Shown: in pieces, positions 1-5,457 of the stretch
Numbering within the stretch: the first letter of the stretch is position 1
Layout of the letters: each line of letters begins with the position of its first letter
DNA from: Chloroflexota bacterium
Lineage (GTDB): Bacteria; Chloroflexota; Dehalococcoidia; SM23-28-2; RBG-16-64-32
DNA length: 5,457 nucleotides
Direction: 5' to 3'
NCBI GenBank assembly: GCA_022560365.1
Contig: JADFTG010000106.1
Span: 1 to 5,457 of the forward strand
Made by a program: the position numbers and the translations under genes
Notes under the pieces: model-generated
The model's database searches: none
Seen by the model: only the letters and a program-made list of their open reading frames with translations
What the model was told of the DNA's origin: nothing

Positions 1-1376
1 ACGCCGAGCGCTTCCAGGCCCGGCTCGACCGGATCGACGCGGGCGAGGTTGGCCCGCTGGCGGCGATCGAGGCGTCGGAGCTCAACGCGCTGGTGACGCT
101 GGACGCCGAAGGCGCGCGCCGAAGCGCCGCCGAGATCGACGAGCGCATCAAGGGCGGCGAGGACCCGGGCCTCTTCGCCGGCGTGCCGCTGCTGGTCAAG
201 GACGTCGAAGACGTAGCGGGCCTGCCGACCAGCCACGGCTCGCTCGTCTTCAAGGACGCGATCGCCGAGGCCGACTGCACCTCGGTTGCGCGCCTCAGAG
301 CTGCCGGCGCTGTGATCCTCGGCAAGTCCGCGACTTCGGAGTTCGGCTTCGTGGCCTACACCTCGACGAAGGTGCACGGCACGACGCGCAACCCCTGGAA
401 CCTGGAGCGTACTCCGGCGGGCTCGTCCGGTGGCTCCGCGGCGGCGGTGGCCGGAGGCCTGGTGCCGCTGGGCACGGGCGGCGACGGCGGCGGGTCGATC
501 CGTCTGCCGGCCTCTTTCACGGGCCTCGTTGGCATGAAGGGCACGTACGGGCGAATCCCGCGCGGCCCCAGCACGGGTTACGGCATGCTGGCGGCCGTCA
601 AGGGCACCGTCGCCCGCAGCGTGCGCGACGCCGCCCGCTGGTACGACGTGACCACTGGCTACGACCCGCGCGATGCCTTCAGCCTGCCGCGGCGAGAGGA
701 AGGTTGGGAGGCGAGCCTGGGCTCGTGCGACCTGCGCGGACTGCGCGTCGCGTTCTCGGCGAACCTCGGCAGCGCTGTCGTCCATCCGGAGGTCGAGCGC
801 CTGGTAACGAAGGCTGCGGACGTGCTGATCGAAGCGACTGGCATGAGCCGCGTCGACAGCGACGTGAACGTGCCGGAGAACGGGCTCGCCTGGGCCCGTT
901 CCGGACTGCCCTCGCTGATCGCCGACCTCGAAGAGTACTGGCCCGAATGCAAGGAAGACCTGACGATGGAGATCGCTTTCGCGATGGAAGCGGCGCCGAT
1001 GTACCGGGCCAAGCACGGCGCGGCCGTCGAGAAGTTCCGCGTCTTGATGAACGAAGCGATGGCGGACCTCTTCGAGGAGACGGATGTCGTGCTCTGCGCG
1101 ACGAGCCCCATGGAGCCGTTCGCCGCGGAGGGGCCGATGCCGTACCAGGTGGGCGAAGTCGCCGTCAGTCCGTACAACGCCGGCGCGCTAACGATCCCGG
1201 CGAACCTCGCCGGTTACCCCGCGATCTCAATCCCCGCCGGCCTATCGGAGAGCGGCCTGCCGATCGGCCTGCAGGCGTACGCGCGCCGTCACGAAGACGC
1301 GTTGCTGCTGGACCTGGCGTTGGCGATGGAGAAGGCTCAGCCGTGGCCGCTCGTCGCTCCGGGCGCGCCCGTTTAG
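1..1376 (+). CDS. Amidase-signature family hydrolase, 5' end cut by window edge
   Basis: This is a cytoplasmic-type amidase of the Ser-cisSer-Lys (amidase signature) superfamily, which hydrolyses carboxamide bonds; the substrate cannot be told from sequence. The frame is open from base 3 with no start codon in the window. The GTG at 93 lies inside the conserved LNALVT stretch, so it is internal and not the true start. About 457 residues are visible, close to the usual 460-500, so only a short N-terminal piece is missing. Counting from the GTG at 93, the catalytic Lys is K36 (LLVKDV), the cis-Ser is S111 (AGSSGGSA) and the nucleophile is S135 (DGGGSIRLPA); the 24-residue spacing of the two serines is that of the family. 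The C-terminal part, with PANLAGYPAISIP and GLPIGLQ, is intact, and the gene ends in TAG. No gatB or gatC is visible, so a GatA role is possible but not supported. It converges on the next gene with a 17-nt gap. Confidence 0.93.
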   Translation, partial: AERFQARLDRIDAGEVGPLAAIEASELNALVTLDAEGARRSAAEIDERIKGGEDPGLFAGVPLLVKDVEDVAGLPTSHGSLVFKDAIAEADCTSVARLRAAGAVILGKSATSEFGFVAYTSTKVHGTTRNPWNLERTPAGSSGGSAAAVAGGLVPLGTGGDGGGSIRLPASFTGLVGMKGTYGRIPRGPSTGYGMLAAVKGTVARSVRDAARWYDVTTGYDPRDAFSLPRREEGWEASLGSCDLRGLRVAFSANLGSAVVHPEVERLVTKAADVLIEATGMSRVDSDVNVPENGLAWARSGLPSLIADLEEYWPECKEDLTMEIAFAMEAAPMYRAKHGAAVEKFRVLMNEAMADLFEETDVVLCATSPMEPFAAEGPMPYQVGEVAVSPYNAGALTIPANLAGYPAISIPAGLSESGLPIGLQAYARRHEDALLLDLALAMEKAQPWPLVAPGAPV

Positions 1377-1393
1377 AGCTCTCCCGTCTGGGC

Positions 1394-2623
1394 TCAGGAG
1401 GCAGTGACCGCTTCGACCTCTTCCTTGCGTGGCATTCCGCTGGCGTGGCTCTCCAGGTACTTGCGGATGCCGAGCGCGACAGCAGCGCCTTCGCCGGCGG
1501 CAGAGGCGGCCTGCTTGGTGCTCCCACTGCGGGTGTCTCCAGCGGCGAACACGCCGTGGAGCGACGTCTCGAGGTTGTCTTCGGCGACGATAAAGCCGAA
1601 CTCGTCTGTCTGCACGAGCTCTTTGACGAAGCCGGTGTTGGGTGAGAGGCCGATGAAGACGAAGACTCCCGAAGGGTGCATCTCGGTCTCGTCGCCCGTG
1701 TTTACGTCTTTGACGACGACAGTCTCCAGCCGGTCCTTGCCCTTAAACTCAGACGGCGAGGCGTTTGTGATCACCGCGATCTGTGGGTGGGCCTCGACCT
1801 TCTCGGCGATGATGCGGCTGGCGCTCAGCTGCGGGTCCCGCGTGACGATCGTCACCTTCTTTGCGAACCTGGTGAGGAAGATGCTCTCTTCGCCGGCGGA
1901 GTTACCACCGCCAACGACCATCACGTCCTTGTCGCGGTAGAAGGCGCCGTCGCAGGTCGCGCAGAAGTGCACGCCGGCGCCGATGAAATCTTCCTCTCCG
2001 GGGATGCCGAGCCGCCGGTAGGTCGAGCCCAGCGCTAGGAGCACTGCGAAAGCGCGATACTCTGTGCCGTCGGCGGTGTGCACGCAGCGATACAGATCGT
2101 CGACGTCGATCTTCGTGACATCTTGCGCCGAGAGGATCTCGACGCCGAAGCGCTCCGCCTGCCTCCGCAGCCGGTCCGCGAAATCATCGCCGCTGATGCC
2201 TTCGGGGAATCCGGGGAAGTTGTCCAGCCGCTCCGTAACGGCGGCCTGCCCGCCGACGCCGCCGCGCTCGATGACGAGCGTCTCGATGCCCTCGCGCGCG
2301 GCATAGAGCGCCGCCGTCAGCCCGGCTGGCCCGCTGCCGACGACGATCAGGTCGTAGAAGCTGTTCTGCGCCTTGGTCTGGAGGCCCAGCTTCTGCGCCA
2401 GCTCCGCGTTCGAAGGCTCCGCCAGCGTCGAGCCGTCATCGAAGACGATAGTCGGGATGATCTGCTTGCCCTCGTTCACCTCTTCGACGATCTTGAGCCC
2501 CGCCGGGTCTTCGTCGATGTCGATGAAGTCGTAGTGGACGCGCTGCTCGCCAAAGAACTTCTTGGCACGCTTGCAATCGCTGCACCAGACGGTGCCGTAC
2601 ATCTTGATGTTCGTGTGAGACAC
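1394..2623 (-). CDS. trxB: Glutaredoxin-thioredoxin reductase-like flavoprotein fusion
   Basis: A 409-residue predicted cytosolic disulfide reductase. Residues 1-80 are a glutaredoxin/mycoredoxin-like domain with dithiol site WCSDC (C14, C17), cis-Pro P57 (IIPTIV) and the DDGSTL..PS strand-turn typical of mycoredoxins. Residues 88-395 are a low-Mr thioredoxin reductase-type flavoprotein: FAD motif GSGPAG (96-101), redox site CATC (C221, C224), nucleotide motif GGGNSA (238-243) and the late FAD motif FAAGD (359-363) followed by KQAASAAGEGA. By family analogy, NAD(P)H electrons would pass through FAD and CATC, possibly to the attached CSDC site; that internal relay is inference. The usual NADPH-phosphate motif HRRxxxR reads TRDPQLS here, keeping only the first Arg, so cofactor preference is uncertain. 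The GTG start at 2623 is chosen because GAGGAGG lies 7 nt upstream; the in-frame ATG at codon 8 has no such site and would start inside the first beta strand. The gene appears monocistronic. Confidence 0.93.
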   Translation of the reverse strand: MSHTNIKMYGTVWCSDCKRAKKFFGEQRVHYDFIDIDEDPAGLKIVEEVNEGKQIIPTIVFDDGSTLAEPSNAELAQKLGLQTKAQNSFYDLIVVGSGPAGLTAALYAAREGIETLVIERGGVGGQAAVTERLDNFPGFPEGISGDDFADRLRRQAERFGVEILSAQDVTKIDVDDLYRCVHTADGTEYRAFAVLLALGSTYRRLGIPGEEDFIGAGVHFCATCDGAFYRDKDVMVVGGGNSAGEESIFLTRFAKKVTIVTRDPQLSASRIIAEKVEAHPQIAVITNASPSEFKGKDRLETVVVKDVNTGDETEMHPSGVFVFIGLSPNTGFVKELVQTDEFGFIVAEDNLETSLHGVFAAGDTRSGSTKQAASAAGEGAAVALGIRKYLESHASGMPRKEEVEAVTAS

Positions 2624-2877
2624 GGGAGGTCCTCCTCGTTGCGATCCTGGCGGGCGACGCCTGGCTAAGATTCGGCGTAGATCTGCTGGATGCTCGGGCA
2701 GGTATCGAGATTAGCTCCGGCTGGCGCTCGCTGAGGTCCTTGGTGGATTTCGGCGCTATCACACCCATGATACGACCGAAGGTGCGGGTACGTAATCCGG
2801 TTGACGTTGGCTGAATCTCAGGTTGCGCGGCTGGGGGGGCTGCCAGACGCTGCGCAGTGTCAAGGGCGCGTGCAGGG
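2624..2877. other. Intergenic region upstream of the fusion gene
   Basis: These 254 nt lie between the end of the sigma-factor locus and the start of the fusion gene, both on the minus strand. No convincing gene is seen: the longest frame through it runs out of frame into the glutaredoxin coding sequence and has no family resemblance. The region should carry the fusion gene's promoter. The best sigma-70-like match on the minus strand is TTACGT (2795-2790), 17 nt, TATCAT (2772-2767), with a weak -35. A perfect TTGACA (2863-2858) has only a C-rich run where a -10 would be. No U-tract terminator for the sigma-factor operon was found. A run of seven G lies at 2833-2839. Confidence 0.5.
2631..2637 (-). 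promoter_or_regulatory. Strong Shine-Dalgarno (GAGGAGG) for the glutaredoxin-reductase fusion
   Basis: The minus strand reads GAGGAGG, then 7 nt, then GTG. This fixes the GTG at 2623 as the start rather than the downstream ATG. The site sits in a near-palindrome, GGAGG-A-CCTCC (2625-2635), that could form a small 4-bp hairpin over the ribosome binding site; whether this matters is unknown. Confidence 0.8.
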
Positions 2878-3741
2878 CTAGGGGCCGAGTTCACGAAGGC
2901 GGCGCTCGAGGTACGCGCGCTCCGTAGCGTTCTCGGCAAGGGAGATAGCGCGGCGGTAGGCCTCGGTGGCTTCGTCGTTCCGGTCGGCGCGGCGGAGCAG
3001 GTCAGCGCGGGCAGAATGGTAGAGGTGGTAGCCATCGAGCGCTCGGGCGAGCTCGTCGTCGTCGAGCAGCTCTAGGCCGTCTTCTGGCGAGCGCGCCATA
3101 GCGACGGCGACGGCACGGTTGAGAGCGACGACGGGCGTCGGCTGCATACGGTGCAGCACCTCGTAGAGCGCGGCGATCTGCGCCCAGTCGGTCGCCTCGG
3201 CCGAGCGCGCCTCGCAATGCAGCGCCGCGACCGCTGCCTGTATCTGATACGGGCCGACGCGCCGCCTGCGCAGCGCACGTTGCACGATCTCTGACCCCTC
3301 TGTGATCTGCTCGTCGTGCCAGAGGCGCCGGTCCTGATCTTCGAGGGTTACCAGCTCGCCGTCTGCGCCCATGCGCGCCGGGCGGCGCGAGTCGTGCAGC
3401 AGCATCAGCGCTAGCAGGCCAAGCGCCTCCGGTTCGTCTGGCATCAACTCGCAGAGAACGCGCCCGAGCCGGATCGCCTCCGCGCACAGCTCGCGACGGA
3501 TCAGCTCCTCACCGGTGGCCGCGCTGTAGCCTTCGTTGAAGACGAGGTAGAGCACGGCGAGTACGGCTTCGACTCGCTCCGGCAAGCGGTGCGCCGGTGG
3601 CACCTCATACGGGATGCCGGCGTCGCGGATCTTGCGCTTCACCCGCACCAGGCGCTGGGCCATCGTCGCCTCCGGAACGAGGAAGGCCCGCGCGATCTCC
3701 GGTGTCGTCAGGCCGCCGAGTGTGCGTAGCGTCAACGCCAC
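2878..3741 (-). CDS. ECF42-like sigma factor, C-terminal fragment (sigma4 plus TPR-like extension)
   Basis: This is the downstream part of the split sigma factor, 287 codons from a GTG at 3741 that is unlikely to be a real start (no ribosome binding site, and it lies inside the conserved VALTLR segment). Residues 4-40 are sigma4, with the helix-turn-helix [20 protein letters not shown] followed by [10 protein letters not shown]. Residues 50-150 are the conserved ECF42 extension ([40 protein letters not shown]). Residues 163-285 are helical and TPR-like, with [28 protein letters not shown] and AYRRAISLA. In ECF42 factors this extension takes the place of a separate anti-sigma factor in controlling activity. 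It ends in TAG at 2880-2878. Without the N-terminal frame it would lack core-polymerase binding. Confidence 0.72.
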   Translation of the reverse strand: MALTLRTLGGLTTPEIARAFLVPEATMAQRLVRVKRKIRDAGIPYEVPPAHRLPERVEAVLAVLYLVFNEGYSAATGEELIRRELCAEAIRLGRVLCELMPDEPEALGLLALMLLHDSRRPARMGADGELVTLEDQDRRLWHDEQITEGSEIVQRALRRRRVGPYQIQAAVAALHCEARSAEATDWAQIAALYEVLHRMQPTPVVALNRAVAVAMARSPEDGLELLDDDELARALDGYHLYHSARADLLRRADRNDEATEAYRRAISLAENATERAYLERRLRELGP

Positions 3742-4096
3742 CTGTGATGAGCCGCAGCCGGTCGTCTTGCACGTCGGTCATCGGTCTCTCCCTCTCGCCG
3801 GCGAGGGCCGCGAGCGCGGCGTCGGCCTCGATCTCGGCTTGCTTACGCGCCAGCGTCTGATCGCGCCGCAGCCGGTCGATCGCCTTGCGTCGCGCCGTCG
3901 TCGTGATCCAGGCGCCCGGGTTGACCGGGATGCCCTCACGCGGCCAGCGTTCGAGGGCGACGGCGAAGGCGTCCTGCATCGCCTCTTCCGCCAGGTCGAA
4001 GTCGCCGAACACACGGATCAGCGTGGCGACGATGCGGCCGGACTCCTCTCGAAAGATGCGCTCGCCGGCAGACTGCGGACTCTCCTCTTCTGTCAC
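3605..4096 (-). CDS. ECF42-like sigma factor, N-terminal (sigma2) fragment
   Basis: This 163-residue frame carries the sigma2 domain. Residues 14-52 ([20 protein letters not shown], then [18 protein letters not shown]) cover the core-binding and region 2.1-2.2 helices. Residues 53-80 ([21 protein letters not shown]) cover regions 2.3-2.4, which bind the -10 element. True homology ends at I117; residues 118-163 are out-of-frame read-through ending in a TGA at 3605 and resemble nothing. Translated alone, it would be a sigma2 domain without sigma4, unlikely to start transcription at its normal promoters. Translation is probably coupled to the upstream DGPF gene, because TAG and GTG are adjacent. 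Confidence 0.7.
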   Translation of the reverse strand: MTEEESPQSAGERIFREESGRIVATLIRVFGDFDLAEEAMQDAFAVALERWPREGIPVNPGAWITTTARRKAIDRLRRDQTLARKQAEIEADAALAALAGERERPMTDVQDDRLRLITGGVDATHTRRPDDTGDRAGLPRSGGDDGPAPGAGEAQDPRRRHPV

Positions 4097-4465
4097 CTAC
4101 GCTCCGGAGGCGATCTTTGAGATGCGCTCGACGTTCGGATGGAAGAGCGCGATCGGGCGCACGTCGACCCAGGAGCGCTTTTCCACCGGGATGCGTCCGG
4201 CGATCTCGATCGCCTCCTCCTCGCTGCAGTCAACGATGTAGTAGCCGCCGGCTACCTCCTTCGATTCCGCGAAAGGGCCATCCGTCTTCAACGCCGTGCC
4301 GTCCCGGACGCGGACGGAGCCCTGCTCGGCCGGCATCAGGCCGGCGCCGGAGACGTAGAGGTCTTTGTCGCGCAGCTCGCTCTCGAGTTCGGCGTGCTTC
4401 GGCTGAAGCAGCGGCCCCTCGAAGGGGAGGCTCGGGTCGTAGTTGATCAGAAGGATGTACAGCAT
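4097..4465 (-). CDS. DGPF / YCII-related domain protein, partner gene of ECF42 sigma factor
   Basis: A 122-residue small soluble protein of the YCII-related (DGPF) family, a ferredoxin-like alpha/beta fold. Its biochemical role is unknown. The family hallmark is present as KTDGPFAESKE (DGPF at residues 62-65), with the N-terminal strand MLYILLIN, the segment GGYYIVD (73-79) and the late strand VDVRPI (100-105). The length is typical. The ATG at 4465 is supported by AAAGGA (4478-4473) 7 nt upstream. The TAG stop (4099-4097) abuts the sigma-factor GTG (4096-4094) with no spacer, so the two are almost certainly co-transcribed and translationally coupled. DGPF genes are the standard genomic neighbours and known targets of ECF42 sigma factors. 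The candidate promoter in the 5' gap fits that regulation. Confidence 0.9.
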   Translation of the reverse strand: MLYILLINYDPSLPFEGPLLQPKHAELESELRDKDLYVSGAGLMPAEQGSVRVRDGTALKTDGPFAESKEVAGGYYIVDCSEEEAIEIAGRIPVEKRSWVDVRPIALFHPNVERISKIASGA

Positions 4466-4472
4466 TTGTGCG

Positions 4473-4478
4473 TCCTTT
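4473..4478 (-). promoter_or_regulatory. Ribosome binding site (AAAGGA) for the DGPF gene
   Basis: The minus strand reads AAAGGA, 7 nt, then the ATG at 4465. The spacing is normal and supports this start. Confidence 0.6.
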
Positions 4479-4518
4479 CATCGCTTGGGGCGGGGCCCGT
4501 TACCTCGCCTACTCTAAC

Positions 4519-4545
4519 GACGGCGGGCAGAATCTCAAATCGACA
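4519..4545 (-). promoter_or_regulatory. Candidate ECF42-type promoter for the DGPF-sigma operon
   Basis: On the minus strand, TGTCGA (4545-4540) is followed by 17 nt and then CGTC (4522-4519), about 54 nt before the DGPF start codon. From memory of work on Streptomyces ECF42, the group recognises TGTCGA at -35 and CG(A/T)C at -10, and this matches both elements with normal spacing. Transcription would begin near 4512, giving a leader of about 47 nt that includes the AAAGGA ribosome binding site. It implies positive autoregulation of the operon. Both elements are short, so a chance match is possible. Confidence 0.6.
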
Positions 4546-4558
4546 TTCCTCACGCCCT

Positions 4559-4576
4559 GCCACGGAAAGGCGTGGC
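4559..4576 (-). terminator. Possible weak hairpin after the dikinase gene
   Basis: A perfect 6-bp stem (GCCACG / CGTGGC) with a 6-nt loop lies 26 nt past the dikinase stop codon. An alternative pairing, CACGCC with GGCGTG, overlaps it. No U-tract follows on the minus strand, so it is not a canonical intrinsic terminator. It could help end the dikinase transcript just before the DGPF promoter, or be chance in GC-rich DNA. Confidence 0.25.
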
Positions 4577-4602
4577 CTGACGGCAGTCTGGGCGTCGCGG
4601 AG

Positions 4603-5457
4603 CTAGACGTCGCGCTCGGTTTGGCCGATGGCGGCCTGCGCGGCGGCCAGGCGCGCCACGGCGACGCGCGGCGGCGAGCAGGAGACGTAGTCAAGGCCGA
4701 CGCGGTGGCAGAAGTCAATGCTCAGGGGGTCGCCGCCGTGCTCTCCGCAGAGGCCCAGCTCCAGCGACGCGTTGCCCTTGCGGCCTTCCTTGACCGCGAT
4801 CTCGATCAGGCGGCCCACTCCCGCTTCGTCGATCGTCGCGAACGGGTTGCGGGGGAGGATCTCGTTCTCGACGTAATAGCGCAGGAACTTCTCTTCGGCG
4901 TCGTCGCGGCTGAAGCCGAACGTCATCTGCGTCAGGTCGTTGGAGCCGAAGGAGAAGAAGTCGACGTGCGGCGCGATGGCGCCGGCGGCGAGCGCTGCAC
5001 GCGGCACCTCGATCATCGTGCCGAAGCGGATGCGCGCCGGCCGCCCCAGGTCCTCGCCGAGGCCCTTCGCGAGTTCTGTCAGGACCGCCTTCAGCGACTT
5101 CACCTCGGCTTCGCCCATGACCAGCGGCACCATGATCTCCGGCTGCGGGTCCTTGCCTGCGTCTATCAGATCCTTGGTCGCTCGGAAGATCGCCCGCACT
5201 TGCATCTCGTAAACGTCTGGATTGGTGACGCCAAGCCGTGAGCCGCGGTGGCCCAGCATCGGGTTCGTTTCAGCCAGCGAGCGGGCGGCCTCGAGCAGGT
5301 CCTCTTTCTCGCGGACTTCGGACTCAGGCTTGTTAGTCGCGCGGGCAACCGCCAGGTCCTCTATCAGCCCCTCGATCGGCGGCAGGAACTCGTGCAGCGG
5401 CGCGTCGAGAAGGCGGATGACGACGGGCAGGCCCTCCATGGCCTTCAGGATGCCGCG
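4603..5457 (-). CDS. ppdK: Pyruvate, phosphate dikinase, C-terminal part (5' end cut by window edge)
   Basis: This is the C-terminal PEP/pyruvate-binding barrel of pyruvate phosphate dikinase, which interconverts pyruvate + ATP + Pi with PEP + AMP + PPi in the cytosol. The visible 284 residues are open to the right edge; the ATG at 5439 is internal, since the preceding codons (RGILKA) continue the conserved sequence. Counting from that Met, active-site features are R9 in VIRLLDAPLHEFLP, then NPMLGHRGSRLG (59-70), E144 in MIEVPRA, N167-D168 in GSNDLTQM, and the catalytic Cys C231 in GLCGEHGGDP. The end, YVSCSPPRVAVARLAAAQA, is normal apart from SPPR where SPFR is usual. About 600 N-terminal residues (ATP-grasp and phosphohistidine domains) lie outside the window. 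It ends in TAG at 4605-4603. The 137-nt gap and separate promoter suggest the DGPF operon is transcribed independently. Confidence 0.96.
   Translation of the reverse strand, partial: RGILKAMEGLPVVIRLLDAPLHEFLPPIEGLIEDLAVARATNKPESEVREKEDLLEAARSLAETNPMLGHRGSRLGVTNPDVYEMQVRAIFRATKDLIDAGKDPQPEIMVPLVMGEAEVKSLKAVLTELAKGLGEDLGRPARIRFGTMIEVPRAALAAGAIAPHVDFFSFGSNDLTQMTFGFSRDDAEEKFLRYYVENEILPRNPFATIDEAGVGRLIEIAVKEGRKGNASLELGLCGEHGGDPLSIDFCHRVGLDYVSCSPPRVAVARLAAAQAAIGQTERDV

Larger units (their letters stand above)
2878..4096 (-). pseudogene. ECF42-like sigma factor gene, split by an apparent internal deletion
   Basis: Read together, two overlapping minus-strand frames make one ECF sigma factor of the ECF42 type, with sigma2, sigma4 and a long C-terminal helical/TPR extension. 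The sigma2 frame matches up to DDRLRLI (Ile codon 3748-3746). Homology then resumes one base out of phase at [11 protein letters not shown] (Gln codon 3744-3742), leaving a single orphan base at 3745. In family members I recall, about 12 residues containing an FTCCHPAL motif lie between these points, so roughly 35 nt appear deleted. Repaired, the protein would be about 417 residues, normal for the group. The rest of both halves looks well conserved with no further stops, so the lesion is recent, or is a sequencing/assembly error. No slippery heptamer suggesting programmed frameshifting is visible. The GTG start directly follows the TAG of the upstream DGPF gene, with GGAG five bases before it. 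Confidence 0.82.

Noticed and set aside
852..857. Second TGTCGA (minus strand) as another ECF42 site
   Set aside because: It lies inside the amidase coding region on the opposite strand, with no downstream gene start in that orientation.
1361..1370. Palindrome GGGCGCGCCC near the amidase stop as a terminator
   Set aside because: It has no loop, lies before the stop codon, and has no T-tract; most likely chance in GC-rich coding sequence.
704..1645. Long plus-strand frame of 313 codons overlapping the amidase end and the fusion gene end
   Set aside because: It is an Arg/Gly/Ala-rich out-of-frame shadow of the amidase running antisense into the fusion gene, with no recognisable domain; both overlapped genes have clear catalytic motifs.
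2858..2863. Perfect TTGACA on the minus strand as a -35 element
   Set aside because: The region 16-18 nt downstream is a C-rich run with no -10-like hexamer.
2436..3035. Minus-strand 199-codon frame spanning the intergenic gap
   Set aside because: Its ends lie out of frame over the glutaredoxin coding sequence and the sigma-factor end, its composition is low-complexity Ser/Arg/Pro, and no family resemblance is seen.
3736..3750. Programmed ribosomal frameshift joining the sigma-factor halves
   Set aside because: No slippery heptamer or adjacent stem-loop is visible, and a frameshift would still lack about 12 conserved residues.
4468..5241. Plus-strand 257-codon frame opposite the dikinase
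   Set aside because: It is an antisense shadow of the dikinase, caused by GC-rich third positions; the minus strand has unmistakable dikinase motifs.

Overview
This is a GC-rich bacterial chromosomal window with densely packed genes, GTG as well as ATG starts, and clear Shine-Dalgarno sequences. The gene content is a mycoredoxin-like glutaredoxin, an ECF42-type sigma factor with its DGPF/YCII partner, pyruvate phosphate dikinase and an amidase-signature hydrolase. That mix fits a high-GC Gram-positive-like lineage such as Chloroflexota or a deep Actinomycetota branch. The sequence alone does not settle the phylum, and no mobile element, tRNA, rRNA or CRISPR array was seen.

Layout: (1) 1-1376, plus strand: an amidase-signature (Ser-cisSer-Lys) hydrolase, cut by the left edge. 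(2) 1394-2623, minus strand, convergent with the amidase across a 17-nt gap: a one-chain fusion of a CSDC glutaredoxin to a low-molecular-weight thioredoxin reductase-like flavoprotein. (3) 2624-2877: a 254-nt non-coding gap. (4) 2878-4096, minus: an ECF42-like sigma factor split into two overlapping reading frames by an apparent ~35-nt internal deletion. (5) 4097-4465, minus: a DGPF/YCII-family protein whose stop codon directly abuts the sigma-factor start. (6) 4466-4602: a 137-nt gap holding a candidate ECF42-type promoter (TGTCGA, 17 nt, CGTC) facing the DGPF gene. (7) 4603-5457, minus: the C-terminal part of pyruvate phosphate dikinase, cut by the right edge.

How the parts fit: the DGPF gene and sigma factor form a two-gene operon of the type known for ECF42, and the upstream promoter-like element suggests the sigma factor once drove, or still drives, its own operon. 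The apparent deletion falls between the sigma2 and sigma4 parts, so the switch looks broken in this genome unless the lesion is a sequence error. The glutaredoxin-reductase fusion is the other unusual item. It carries both a dithiol glutaredoxin site and the reductase CATC site, but only part of the usual NADPH 2'-phosphate-binding motif. The amidase and dikinase look like ordinary housekeeping or metabolic genes not functionally tied to the rest.
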